Notes: generated by a model from the sequence alone, not told the origin. A stretch of 64,000 nucleotides of DNA from Ignavibacteriota bacterium (GCA_013285425.1 CP053447.1:874001-938000); one strand, 5' to 3'; shown: positions 9,193-17,729, counted from the first letter of the stretch. Numbers and translations: made by a program.

Positions 9193-9257
9193 TGATTCCG
9201 GAAGGTAAATGACAGTCTAAAAAGTGAAGCAGTCATTTAATGTTAGTTCCGGAATCA
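9193..9257. repeat. Nested perfect inverted repeat (cruciform-like element)
   Basis: The outer arms TGATTCCGGAA (9193-9203) and TTCCGGAATCA (9247-9257) are perfect complements over 11 bp. Inside them a second perfect 8-bp pair, TAAATGAC (9206-9213) and GTCATTTA (9232-9239), encloses an 18-base loop. There is no T-tract after it, so it is not a standard terminator. It fills most of the gap between the TatD/radical-SAM gene and the PBP4 gene; function unknown. Confidence 0.6.
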
Positions 9258-9373
9258 AAATAGTGAGACACTGAATTCAGCATATCTGATTTCAATTAAA
9301 GATTTGAAGTAACATTTCCTGCTTTTTAATTATTACAATAATTATTCAAAAATTCTAATAAGCAAAAAATATT

Positions 9374-10744
9374 ATGATAAAAAAAATAGTTCTTGTTCTT
9401 ATTGTCACCTTTTCAATTTATCCGCAATCAATTAAAACAAAACTTGAACAGTTTTTAACTGATAAATATTTTGAATCTTGTGTAGTATCAATTGATGTTG
9501 CAGATCTTACTTCAAATTCTACTCTATTTAAAAAGAATGAAAAATATTTGTTAAGACCAGCTTCTAATATGAAGATTGTAACTTCAGCAGCAGGGTTGCT
9601 TTATCTAAGTCCTGATTATGAATTTAAAACTGATTTGTATTATGACGGGACAATTTCACACGATACTCTTTATGGAAATATTTATGTGATTGGCGGATGC
9701 GATCCTGATTTTACTACTACGGATCTTAAATATTTTGTTGATGCAATTAAATCTCTTGATATTTCCGTTATAGATGGCGATATAATTGGCGATGTTTCAT
9801 TTAAGGATTCACTTTATTGGGGCAGCGGCTGGATGTGGGATGATGATCCTTCAAGCGATGCACCGTATTTGGACGCTTTGAACATAAATGATAATTGTGT
9901 AACAGTAAATTATTATGGAAAAAATGATTCGCTTGAGATTATTCCTAAGACAAATTATGTGAGTGTTATCAGATTAAATTCTCCTGATAAGCTAACGATC
10001 GACAGAAGATGGTTTGAGAGAAAGAATGAAATTATTGTTAAAGGTTCTGATAATAAAAATGATTATTCAGTTCAGGTTAATGTGCTAAAACCTGATTTAT
10101 ATTTCTTAAAAGTTTTTTCGGAAGTTTTGGACTCAAATCAGATTAAGTGTAAAGGAAACTTAAGGATTGATACTTTGAATTCTGCTCAGATATTTATTAC
10201 CTCGATTAAAAGAAAATATTCCGATGTAATAGGTAATCTGAATAAGGAAAGTGATAACCTGAGCGCTGAAATGACCTTGCTGGCATTAGCAGAAAAATTT
10301 TATGGCAAACCAGCCAATGCAAAAAATGGAATTAAGGTTGTTAAGCAAATGATAGAAGTAATCGGATTAAATCCGGAAGACTACAGATTAGTTGATGGTT
10401 CTGGTGTCTCTCATTATAATGTTCTAAGTACTGAATTGCTGACATCACTTCTAAAATATTTCTATACTGAAAAGCCTGAGCTTTATAAATTGCTATACGA
10501 TTCATTTCCAATCGGCGGGGTTGATGGAACACTTGAAAAAAGAATGCTTAACAGTCCATTGAAAAATAATGTTCATGCAAAAACCGGAACATTGACCGGT
10601 GTCAGCTCTCTTTCGGGATATCTCACTTCAAAGAATAAACATCTGCTTGCTTTTTCAATTATACTTCAAAACTTTGTCGGCTCATCTTCAACTGCTAAAA
10701 AATTAGAAGATGAAATCTGTAAAATTATTTACGAGTATAAATAA
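9374..10744 (+). CDS. dacB: D-alanyl-D-alanine carboxypeptidase/endopeptidase, PBP4 type (S13 family)
   Basis: 456 residues with a signal peptide (MIKKIVLVLIVTFSIYPQS). The three penicillin-binding motifs are present in order: SNMK (SxxK, nucleophile serine, about residue 63) in RPASNMKIVTSAA, the DGSGVSHYN block (SxN region, about 340), and HAKTGTLTGVSSLSGY (KTG box, about 400). The long insert between the first and second motifs is typical of class C PBPs, about 450 residues in total. It trims or cross-link-cleaves peptidoglycan in the periplasm. The prmA gene follows 5 bases later, so the two are probably co-transcribed. The symbol dacB is used by family similarity. Confidence 0.85.
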   Translation: MIKKIVLVLIVTFSIYPQSIKTKLEQFLTDKYFESCVVSIDVADLTSNSTLFKKNEKYLLRPASNMKIVTSAAGLLYLSPDYEFKTDLYYDGTISHDTLYGNIYVIGGCDPDFTTTDLKYFVDAIKSLDISVIDGDIIGDVSFKDSLYWGSGWMWDDDPSSDAPYLDALNINDNCVTVNYYGKNDSLEIIPKTNYVSVIRLNSPDKLTIDRRWFERKNEIIVKGSDNKNDYSVQVNVLKPDLYFLKVFSEVLDSNQIKCKGNLRIDTLNSAQIFITSIKRKYSDVIGNLNKESDNLSAEMTLLALAEKFYGKPANAKNGIKVVKQMIEVIGLNPEDYRLVDGSGVSHYNVLSTELLTSLLKYFYTEKPELYKLLYDSFPIGGVDGTLEKRMLNSPLKNNVHAKTGTLTGVSSLSGYLTSKNKHLLAFSIILQNFVGSSSTAKKLEDEICKIIYEYK

Positions 10745-10749
10745 AAATT

Positions 10750-11601
10750 ATGACCAGACTATTTAAAGAATTTATTGTTACTGCCCAGCCATTTAATGCT
10801 GAAATATTAAGCTCTGTTTTATGGGAGCTTGATATTGACGGAATTAACGAAGATGTAAATTGTCTAAAAGTTTTTACAAGTAAGGAAGACATAACTGTTA
10901 ACGAGATAGAGACCGTATTAAATAATTTAAAGGATAATAATTTACTTAGAGATTTTTCAATTCAGGAAAATTTTGTAAAGGAAAAAAACTGGAATGAAGA
11001 ATGGGAAAAGAGCAGGGAAGTTGTTCACGTTACTGATAAAATAGTTATAAAGCCTACATTTAAAGAATATCATCCCAAACCCGAGGAGATTGTATTAATT
11101 CTCGATCCTAAAATGTCTTTTGGAACCGGTGATCATCAAACAACAAAAATATGTTTGAAGTTTATCGAGAAGTATTTGAAAGCTGATTCAAATGTTCTTG
11201 ATGCCGGTTCAGGTACAGCTATATTAGCAATTGCTGCTGCTAAACTTAATGCAAAAAAAGTTATTGCTTTTGATATTGATGAATGGAGTTACGAAAACGG
11301 AATTGAAAACACAAGCTTGAATAAAGTTAGTTCGCAAGTTGAAATCAGGAAATGTGAGCTGAATGAAATAAAAGAAAATGATTTTGATTTAATTATTGCA
11401 AACATCCAGAAAAATATTCTGCTTGAGTTATCTGATGGATTTAGATTTAGAATAAAAGCGAATGGGGTTTTAATTTTATCCGGTTTGTTAGAAATGGATA
11501 GGGAAGCTATTGTTTCTAAATACACCTCTTTAGGTTTTGAGGAGATTGATTATATGAAAATGGATGAATGGATTGGGTTGGTGTTTAAGAAGATAAAATA
11601 A
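10750..11601 (+). CDS. prmA: Ribosomal protein L11 methyltransferase
   Basis: 283 residues, the usual size. PrmA trimethylates lysines and the N-terminus of ribosomal protein L11 using SAM. The N-terminal substrate-recognition domain has the NWNEEWEKSREVV block; the catalytic domain has LDPKMSFGTGDHQTTKICL, the SAM-binding motif I NVLDAGSGTAILAIAAAKL, the acidic residue in AFDIDEW, and the NIQKNILLEL motif that corresponds to the family's NI(L/V)A segment. The start is 5 bases after the dacB stop. Nothing unusual is seen. Confidence 0.92.
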   Translation: MTRLFKEFIVTAQPFNAEILSSVLWELDIDGINEDVNCLKVFTSKEDITVNEIETVLNNLKDNNLLRDFSIQENFVKEKNWNEEWEKSREVVHVTDKIVIKPTFKEYHPKPEEIVLILDPKMSFGTGDHQTTKICLKFIEKYLKADSNVLDAGSGTAILAIAAAKLNAKKVIAFDIDEWSYENGIENTSLNKVSSQVEIRKCELNEIKENDFDLIIANIQKNILLELSDGFRFRIKANGVLILSGLLEMDREAIVSKYTSLGFEEIDYMKMDEWIGLVFKKIK

Positions 11602-11624
11602 AAATGCCAGTCTTCTTCAAACTC

Positions 11625-11925
11625 AAGATAAAAGAAAATCCTCACTTTGAGCTAAGCCGAAAAGTGACAAGAACAAAGTCAGTCTTCGACTCCGCTCAGA
11701 CTGACAGGTGATAGTCGCATTGAGCGAAGCCGAAAAGTGATAAGAACAAAGTCAGTCTTCGTCTCCGCTCAGACTGACAAATGAGTGTTACATTGAACGA
11801 AGTCGAAATGTGACGGAAATAAAGGTCAGTATTCGACTACGCTCAGACTGACAAATGAGTGTTACTTTGAGCGAAGCCGAAAAGTGACAAGAACAAAGTC
11901 AGTCTTTAATTCCGCTCAGACTGAC
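11625..11925. repeat. Tandem array of two alternating imperfect palindromes (73-74 bp period)
   Basis: Four copies of a composite unit. Palindrome A (about 28 bp, form GTCACTTTGAGC...CGAAAAGTGAC) lies at 11641-11668, 11714-11741, 11787-11814 and 11861-11888. Palindrome B (GTCAGTCT...AGACTGAC) lies at 11678-11705, 11751-11778, 11825-11852 and 11898-11925. The array is preceded by AAGATAAAAGAAAATC (11625-11640). The same array, inverted, with the same 16-base flank, occurs at 20193-20406 and 21671-21695. It fills the gap between prmA and a leftward gene and may form strong hairpins in transcripts from both sides. It resembles REP-type extragenic palindromes. Confidence 0.85.
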
Positions 11926-11936
11926 ATAGACGAATT

Positions 11937-12329
11937 TTATTCCATTTCAATTTCAAGGGATCCGGTAGTAATAAATTCATCATAACAATCATATACATCG
12001 ATAGTGTATTCTCCAGCCTTGTAAAAAGTTATCTTTTTCCAAAACCAGGACCAATCACTTTCAGTTTCAATTGAAATTGTGTTATCATAACTGCCGTTTC
12101 TATAAATCTCAAGAACAACAAAGTCGCAGTCAACACTATATGGCAACTGAATTAAAGCATAAAGGTAACCCCCATTATCCGGAATTGTAAATACTGAGCT
12201 TTCATTTATTGGTTCACCATCATCATCAACTCCTTCACAAAAGTAGATTGATTGTGAATAGGTGTGATTTAACACTCCGGAAAAGATTAGGAACACAAAT
12301 ACAAAAGAGAACCATTTGAAATATTTCAT
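11937..12329 (-). CDS. Small exported protein of unknown function
   Basis: 130 residues. A signal peptide (MKYFKWFSFVFVFLIFSGVLNHTYSQ) precedes a mature part of about 104 residues that is acidic and rich in aromatic residues, with a beta-sandwich look (YLYALIQLPYSVDCDFVVLEIYRNG; SDWSWFWKKITFYKAGEYTIDVYDC). Four cysteines in the mature part (in FCEG, DCDF and YDCYD contexts) could form disulfides. I do not recognise the family. Its stop lies 11 bases from the palindromic array, which may act as its transcription end. It is upstream-adjacent to nothing co-directional within 75 bases except the amidohydrolase stop. Confidence 0.6.
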   Translation of the reverse strand: MKYFKWFSFVFVFLIFSGVLNHTYSQSIYFCEGVDDDGEPINESSVFTIPDNGGYLYALIQLPYSVDCDFVVLEIYRNGSYDNTISIETESDWSWFWKKITFYKAGEYTIDVYDCYDEFITTGSLEIEME

Positions 12330-12404
12330 AACAGAATCCTTAATTTATCTGTGCAAAACCTATACAGTAACCTGATTTTAGTAAATAAGGCAGATACCGT
12401 ATTC

Positions 12405-14057
12405 TTATTTTTTATAAATGATCTTTCCATCAAAGATAGTCATTATAACCTCTGTGTCTTTAATCTTAACAGGATCAATTGAAAGAATATCATCACTAAG
12501 TACAACTAAATCAGCAAGTTTACCTGTCTCAATACTGCCTTTAATTTTTTCTTCAAATGATGCATAAGCTGAATTTAATGTATAACATTTTATTGCATCT
12601 TCAACTGTGATTTTTTGTTCTGGTATCCAGCCATCAGGATTTTTTCCATCAAGAGTTCTTCTTGTTACGGCGGCATAAATTCCAAGTAATGGATTTAATG
12701 GGGCAACATACCAATCAGTACCAAAACATAATTTAACTCCTGCATCAAGAAATGATTTAAATGGATAAGTGTATTTGAGTCTTTCGGGTCCTATTCTTTT
12801 TTCTGCCCAAACGCCGTCATCAATACAATGATAAGGTTGAACAGAAGCAATAACACCAAGCTCAGCAAATCTTTTAATATCATCAAATCTTACATGCTGT
12901 GCATGTTCAATTCTGAATCTTCTATCCCACTTTGGGTTTTCTTTGATAATCTTGGCATAAAGATCGAGCATATACGAGTTTGCTTTATCTCCGATAGCGT
13001 GAACACAAATTTGTAATCCGTTTTTATCGGCATCCATACACCATTTTTCCATGCTGCCATCAGTGATAATGTCCATTGCCAAGCCGCTTGTAGTAGTATC
13101 CTGAACGTATTTTTCAAAAAACCAGGCAGTGCTTGAGCCTAATGATCCATCAGCAAAACCTTTTAATGAACCCATTCTGATCAAGTTATCACCATAGCCT
13201 GCCTTAATATTTTTTTTCACAAGATATTTATAATCAGCAATAGCCCATCGGGAAAAAATTCTGCAGGTTAATATGCCTTCATTTTTTGCGCGTTCATAAA
13301 CTGTTAAAGCATCAAGATAACTCATATCCTGAATACTTGTTACTCCCAATCGCTTTGCTTCATTAAGAGCAGCCAAAAGAGCATCATAATTTTCTTCTTC
13401 AGTTGCGTCAGGAATATGCTTAGTCAGAATTTCCATCGCATTATCTTTAAGAACTCCTGTTGGTTCGCCGGTTTTTGGATCTTTAACTATAAGTCCGCCG
13501 TCAGGATTTTCAGTTTCCTTTGTGATTCCGGCAAGTTTAAGTGCATAAGAATTTGCAACACCCATGTGACCATCCAGTCTTTCAACAAATACAGGTTGAT
13601 CAGAAACTACTTCATCAATCATTTCTTTAGAAGGAAGATCTTTAACTTCCCATTTTTCATGATCCCAATATCCGCCGGTTATCCATTTGCCGGGATATCT
13701 CTTTGCGTAGTCTTTAAGTATTTGTTTGAACTCTGAAGTTGAATTTGCCGGTCTTAAATCAATACCAAGTAAATAAAAGCCACCTGTTAAAAAATGAACA
13801 TGATTATCGTTGAATCCCGGAAGCATCAGCTTACCATTTAAATCAACTACATCAGTATTTTTATCAATAATTTTTTTTGCATCGTCATCGGAACCGACAA
13901 AAATAATTTTACTATCCTGAACTACTACTGCCTGAGCAAGCGGCTGGTTTTCGTTTACTGTATAAACTTTGCCGTTAATAAATGCTGTTTTATTATTTTG
14001 TGCAAGCATAGAAAACATTCCTGAAAATATTAGTAAAATAGTTATGAAGTGTTTCAT
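12405..14057 (-). CDS. Exported amidohydrolase (YtcJ-like, Amidohydrolase_3)
   Basis: 550 residues with a signal peptide ending MLAQN. The composite beta-sandwich and TIM barrel of the amidohydrolase superfamily is clear: VDLNGKLMLPGFNDNHVHFL (metal-binding HxH), the long insert with TGGYWDHEKWEVKDLP, the GLQICVHAIGDKANSYML block (second histidine pair), RIEHAQHVRFDD, and LCFGTDWYVAPLNPLLGIYAAVTRR (metal-binding Asp). Ends with the beta-sandwich completion KLADLVVLSDDIL...VIMTIFDGKIIYKK. Related proteins hydrolyse amide-type substrates, but the substrate is unknown. Downstream gene on the same strand is the small exported protein. Upstream lies the tiny-ORF/hairpin region. Confidence 0.85.
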   Translation of the reverse strand: MKHFITILLIFSGMFSMLAQNNKTAFINGKVYTVNENQPLAQAVVVQDSKIIFVGSDDDAKKIIDKNTDVVDLNGKLMLPGFNDNHVHFLTGGFYLLGIDLRPANSTSEFKQILKDYAKRYPGKWITGGYWDHEKWEVKDLPSKEMIDEVVSDQPVFVERLDGHMGVANSYALKLAGITKETENPDGGLIVKDPKTGEPTGVLKDNAMEILTKHIPDATEEENYDALLAALNEAKRLGVTSIQDMSYLDALTVYERAKNEGILTCRIFSRWAIADYKYLVKKNIKAGYGDNLIRMGSLKGFADGSLGSSTAWFFEKYVQDTTTSGLAMDIITDGSMEKWCMDADKNGLQICVHAIGDKANSYMLDLYAKIIKENPKWDRRFRIEHAQHVRFDDIKRFAELGVIASVQPYHCIDDGVWAEKRIGPERLKYTYPFKSFLDAGVKLCFGTDWYVAPLNPLLGIYAAVTRRTLDGKNPDGWIPEQKITVEDAIKCYTLNSAYASFEEKIKGSIETGKLADLVVLSDDILSIDPVKIKDTEVIMTIFDGKIIYKK

Positions 14058-14179
14058 AAATCGCCTTTTGATTTACTTTTGTAAAAATATTTTCCTGCTT
14101 TAAAAATAAAAAAGATATAATCTAATTGCTGATTTAAATTTTTCTCGAAATGATTTTTAAGAAAATTTTACTATGCAAA

Positions 14180-14210
14180 CAAAAAGGCGCTCCTCACATA
14201 TGTAAGGAGC
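14180..14210 (-). terminator. Rho-independent terminator (leftward)
   Basis: On the minus strand a stem GCTCCTTACA...TGTGAGGAGC (arms at 14201-14210 and 14189-14198 roughly, 10 bp with minor mismatch) is followed by GCC and a run of five T. It ends the transcript of the lipoprotein gene and tiny ORF to its right, about 120 bases before the amidohydrolase start. Confidence 0.75.
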
Positions 14211-14233
14211 TTTGGTTGCCAATGTGTTTGTAT

Positions 14234-14287
14234 TTCCCGTATTGACGGGAATTAAATGAGCAGTGGTGCTTCGAACATCATTGCTCA
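14234..14287 (-). ncRNA. Two further hairpins between tiny ORF and terminator (structured 3' region)
   Basis: Reading leftward, the first hairpin pairs TGAGCA (minus strand; arm 14282-14287, including the tiny ORF's TGA stop) with its complement at 14257-14262, extended by two imperfect pairs around a TTCGAA core. The second is a perfect 7-bp stem TTCCCGT / ACGGGAA (14234-14240 and 14245-14251) with a 4-base loop. Together with the terminator they give three successive stem-loops in about 100 bases. I cannot match this to a known RNA family. Confidence 0.4.
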
Positions 14288-14317
14288 GTTTTTTAAGATT
14301 GGCGGCGGTCTAATCAT
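14285..14317 (-). CDS. Candidate 10-residue peptide with polyproline stretch
   Basis: A short ORF encoding MIRPPPILKN. It starts 5 bases downstream of a good ribosome binding site (AAGGAG on the minus strand, complement at 14323-14328) and lies directly after the stop of the WD-like lipoprotein gene. Three consecutive prolines are a known ribosome-slowing sequence that depends on EF-P. The stop codon falls in the first of three hairpins that end in a terminator. It may be a leader or regulatory peptide, or simply chance; there is no comparative evidence in this window. Confidence 0.35.
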   Translation of the reverse strand: MIRPPPILKN

Positions 14318-14332
14318 AATTTCTCCTTTGTA

Positions 14333-15643
14333 TTATTGATTGATTTTTGTAGCTATTTGTATTACTGCCTGATCATATTCCAAACCGACAGCAACTACCA
14401 ATTCTTCTTTTATATCCAGTGATAGGTACGAACCATAATTTAGTTCCGGTTCCTGATAATTGACTTTCCACCCTGAACCGTTGAAATGCACGAAATCACC
14501 GAAAGCTCCTATCCCAACAACATCATTAACATCATTACCACGAATCCTATTTGTATAGAACGTTGTTATATCCAATGTATTATTTCGCCATTCATTCTCT
14601 GTTAAATTATGCTTTTCATAAACGCCGCTTCCTGCTACATAGTATCGTCTTGAAGGCATAAACCAAACTGTTCGTAAGCTCCATTGTATCGGGCTGCTTG
14701 AAATTATTCTCGAAGTATTATTGTAGATTTTAATAATAGTTCTCTCTGTGCTTGTATTAACATTAGAAGCAACAGCCAGTATTTCATATTCACCTGTTTT
14801 ATCATTATAATCTCCCCAGATATCATTAATATTTAACTCCGTCCCGCTTTCTATCCGCTGCCAGCTTTGCCCGTTGTAGTGCACAATATTGCCATTGTTA
14901 CCTACAACGTACAAATCACTGCTGCTGCTTCCCCAAATTTTATTCGGTCTCCAACCCATCAAAATAGCAGGTATTGGCATTTCAATAAAATTTTGTCCAT
15001 CATATCTGACAAATGCAGAAAACCAAATATCATTTTCACTAAATGCAAAAATTGTAGTTATAGTCCAAATACTTCCATCATATAAAATTCTCTTCAAATT
15101 CCAATCACTCCCATCCCAATGTACTGCATTATACATTGTGTAGCCGTTTATGCTTGTATCGGCTACATATATCTCACCCACGCACCAGATATTTTCCGGA
15201 GAAATAATTGCACAATCGTATAACGTGCTGCTGCCTGCTGTTCCGCCAAAAGTAAAAGTTTCAAATGTAAAGTTGTGGCTGGTTGTATCCATTGTGGTTA
15301 CGCTTAGCTCATTGCTTTTATTGTTTGATTGCTCAATTGTTGTAACAAATTTATATGTTTGATTCGGAAGCAGTGAATCAATATAGAGTAATGAGTCCTG
15401 AGTATTGAGTAGAAAGTTCTGAGATAAAGAGTCACCGGAGAGGTTATACTGTTTAAGAGTAATAGTTGTTGGAAGCTGCAGGTTTGTAGTTTTAAGTTGT
15501 ATCCACGCTTCAATACAGGAAACATCCTCAAGTGTTAATTCAAGTGTCGGCTTTTGACCGTTTGGCGGCGGCTCAGTTGTGTTGCAGGATTTTAGGAATA
15601 GACTAAAACCAATTAAAAGAAATCCAACTATTGCCCTTTTCAT
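14333..15643 (-). CDS. Lipoprotein with FNIII-like and beta-propeller-like domains
   Basis: 436 residues. A lipoprotein signal (GFSLFLKSC, lipobox cysteine about residue 20) is followed by a proline-rich linker, a fibronectin-III-like domain to about residue 120, and a repeat region with motifs HWDGSDWNL, RYDGQNFIE, HYNGQSWQR and HFNGSGWKV spaced 50-80 residues apart, accompanied by SENDIWF, SSDLYVVG and VNDVVGIG strands. This pattern is that of a beta-propeller of the type often found in Ignavibacteria surface proteins. Probably an outer-surface binding protein; ligand unknown. The tiny polyproline ORF follows its stop. Confidence 0.7.
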   Translation of the reverse strand: MKRAIVGFLLIGFSLFLKSCNTTEPPPNGQKPTLELTLEDVSCIEAWIQLKTTNLQLPTTITLKQYNLSGDSLSQNFLLNTQDSLLYIDSLLPNQTYKFVTTIEQSNNKSNELSVTTMDTTSHNFTFETFTFGGTAGSSTLYDCAIISPENIWCVGEIYVADTSINGYTMYNAVHWDGSDWNLKRILYDGSIWTITTIFAFSENDIWFSAFVRYDGQNFIEMPIPAILMGWRPNKIWGSSSSDLYVVGNNGNIVHYNGQSWQRIESGTELNINDIWGDYNDKTGEYEILAVASNVNTSTERTIIKIYNNTSRIISSSPIQWSLRTVWFMPSRRYYVAGSGVYEKHNLTENEWRNNTLDITTFYTNRIRGNDVNDVVGIGAFGDFVHFNGSGWKVNYQEPELNYGSYLSLDIKEELVVAVGLEYDQAVIQIATKINQ

Positions 15644-15740
15644 TTTCCACTCCCTTGTTAAAATGCTGATAGTTATTTAACACAAATTTAAGCTTATGCA
15701 GATAGGGATGCTAATATTAATTAGCAAAAATCTTTACGCG

Positions 15741-15953
15741 AGAGATGACATCTTCGCTTTGTTAAAGATGTCATCTCTAAAACAAAAATAAAATATGAAA
15801 TTATTTCCACGATAAGCTGGAATCTTTTTTATGCAAGAGATGACATCTTCGCTTTGTTAAAGATGTCATCTCTAAAACAAAAATAAAATAAGAAATTATT
15901 TCTTCGATAAGCAGGAATCTTTTTACGCAAGAGATGACATCTTTGTCATCTCT
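15741..15953. repeat. 94-95 bp tandem repeat built on a 14-bp-arm palindrome
   Basis: Two nearly full copies and a truncated third. Each begins with a palindrome: arms AGAGATGACATCTT (15741-15754) and AAGATGTCATCTCT (15765-15778) around a 10-base loop; second copy 15836-15873; third 15930-15953, where the loop and inner arms are deleted leaving AGAGATGACATC/TTTGTCATCTCT. The A-rich spacer ending in a GATAAGC.GGAATC block is also repeated. It lies in a gap of 362 bases between two leftward exported-protein genes and contains no gene. Confidence 0.85.
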
Positions 15954-15965
15954 AAGAAAATAAAA

Positions 15966-15995
15966 AGCCGGAAGCTCAATTCCGGCTATGAATAT
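15966..15995 (-). terminator. Rho-independent terminator (leftward) after the T9SS propeller gene
   Basis: Perfect 8-bp stem AGCCGGAA (15966-15973) / TTCCGGCT (15980-15987). On the minus strand it is followed by TTTTTATTTTC, a good U-tract, about 20 bases after the stop of the gene ending at 16006. Confidence 0.85.
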
Positions 15996-16005
15996 ATGAG
16001 TAAAG

Positions 16006-17538
16006 TTACTTCAGAAGAATCATTTTCTTCATATTAATAAAATCGTTTACTTGAAGCTGATATATATAGACTCCGCTTGCAAGTTTGCTTGCATCAAAGT
16101 TCACTTCATATCTTCCAACCGTTTTTTCTTCATTAATTAAAGTTGCAACTTCTGCACCGAGTATGTCGTAAACTTTCAGAGTAACTAATCCATCATCAGG
16201 TATCTCAAACTTTATTGTCGTGTTCGGATTAAACGGATTAGGGTAGTTTTGAGCTAAAGAAAATTCTTTTGGCAGGTCTGATCCAACTTCAACCGAAGAT
16301 GAATATTGATATGAACCATCAAAATCAATCTGTTTAAGTCTGTAATAAGTTTTGTAGGCATAAGTTTCAGAAATGATAAACAAATAACTTTTTGATTCTG
16401 TTGTTGTTCCATATCCGGGAACAAATCCTATCTTAACAAAATCTATATTATTTGTGCTTGATTCAATCTCGAATCCTGAATTATTTAGCTCGGTTGCTGT
16501 AGCCCAATTAAGTTTAATATTATCATCTTGCAGCTCTGCATTAAATGATGTTAACTCAACCGGAATAAAGAAAGGTGAATCTAATTTATAGAACCCATTA
16601 CCCTGAGCTGCAAAGACATTCATAGAATCGACAATAAAGTACTGATAATTTGTTGAAGGAATTGAAACAGTTTGCCAAGTTGCGCCGCCATTTTTTGTTT
16701 TCCATGTAAAACCGCAAGAGTAACAGCCGGCAAAGATTTCATTTCCATCCAAAGGATTGATATGAACTCCCCACATATTTTGTCCGGTAAATCCAGGCAT
16801 AAGAGTCCATGCTGCACCATAGTTAGTAGATTTCAACAGACCACCTCCACCAGCCCATTTTGTTGCATAAGCAATACCCGGTTGAGTAAAGTCAACAGCA
16901 ATGGTAGGTATTTCACCTGAAGTGCTATAAGTTTGAGTCCAGGTTAAACCATAATCTGTGCTTCTGAAAATACCTGTTCCATTATCTCCAACAAGAATGA
17001 TTGAAGTATCAGGGAATACTTCTATATCACAAGGTGCGCTGTTTGTTCCGAACGACGAAGCAATTGTAGTCCAGGTTGAACCAAAATCGGTTGACCGCAT
17101 AAAATTGTTTCCATTCATTGTATAAAAGGTATCAGGGTGTGCAGGATCCTGAGTAATTGGAATTCCGAAATAAGAGAATGACAAACCATCAGCAGTAACA
17201 GTCCAGTTTGCACCTGCATCGGTTGTTTTAAGTATCTTATCCGGTGATGCTTCAATTCCAACAAGTATAACATCAGGATTATCGTCATCAATAATTACGC
17301 ATTTTATTTCACTTGCTGAAGGAACATTTACACCGATCTGAACAAAAGTTTCACCGCCGTCTGTACTTTTGAAAATCTTATTTACTGAGCCGTAATAAAC
17401 ATTATTGTGGTTATACTTTTCTACATCAATTGGTCCGCCTAAACTTGAGCCGGATTTTTTAAGCTGCCAAACATAATTTTGTGAGAAACTTAAAGGCAGA
17501 AAAAAAATGATCAGGCAAAGAGTAATGAGTTTTTTCAT
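16006..17538 (-). CDS. Secreted sortilin/BNR-type beta-propeller with T9SS sorting domain
   Basis: 510 residues: signal peptide (ends LPLSFSQ), then repeated Asp-box-like motifs (KSTDGGETF, KTTDAGANWT, RSTDFGSTWT, RSTDYGLTWT, KSTNYGAAWT, KTKNGGATWQ) characteristic of a BNR/sortilin-like propeller to about residue 330, a linker domain of FNIII kind (VELTSFNAELQDDNIKLNWATATELNNSGF), and a C-terminal domain with NYPNPFNPNTTIKFEIP and final KKMILLK. The last ~80 residues are the type A T9SS sorting signal, so the protein is expected to cross the outer membrane and be anchored or released. A terminator follows. Ligand unknown. Confidence 0.85.
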   Translation of the reverse strand: MKKLITLCLIIFFLPLSFSQNYVWQLKKSGSSLGGPIDVEKYNHNNVYYGSVNKIFKSTDGGETFVQIGVNVPSASEIKCVIIDDDNPDVILVGIEASPDKILKTTDAGANWTVTADGLSFSYFGIPITQDPAHPDTFYTMNGNNFMRSTDFGSTWTTIASSFGTNSAPCDIEVFPDTSIILVGDNGTGIFRSTDYGLTWTQTYSTSGEIPTIAVDFTQPGIAYATKWAGGGGLLKSTNYGAAWTLMPGFTGQNMWGVHINPLDGNEIFAGCYSCGFTWKTKNGGATWQTVSIPSTNYQYFIVDSMNVFAAQGNGFYKLDSPFFIPVELTSFNAELQDDNIKLNWATATELNNSGFEIESSTNNIDFVKIGFVPGYGTTTESKSYLFIISETYAYKTYYRLKQIDFDGSYQYSSSVEVGSDLPKEFSLAQNYPNPFNPNTTIKFEIPDDGLVTLKVYDILGAEVATLINEEKTVGRYEVNFDASKLASGVYIYQLQVNDFINMKKMILLK

Positions 17539-17729
17539 TCACTTACCTCATAATTTTGATTATTAATTGGATTAGCTTTTTTAAAATATAAATATGATGC
17601 TAAATAACAAATAATTAAATGAACTTAATTTAAAGTTGATAATACATATCAGAACAACACAATAGTTATTAGCTTACATAAAATAAAATTTTTAAGTTCG
17701 GAGTATCAATTTTAAAACTTAGGTAAAGC

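Noticed and set aside
11625..11925. Array with regular 73-74 bp period considered as a CRISPR array
   Set aside because: The units are palindromes with conserved spacers, not short repeats with unique spacers, and no cas gene is nearby.
13416..13736. 106-codon ORF on the plus strand
   Set aside because: It lies wholly inside and antisense to the well-supported amidohydrolase gene and has no family features.
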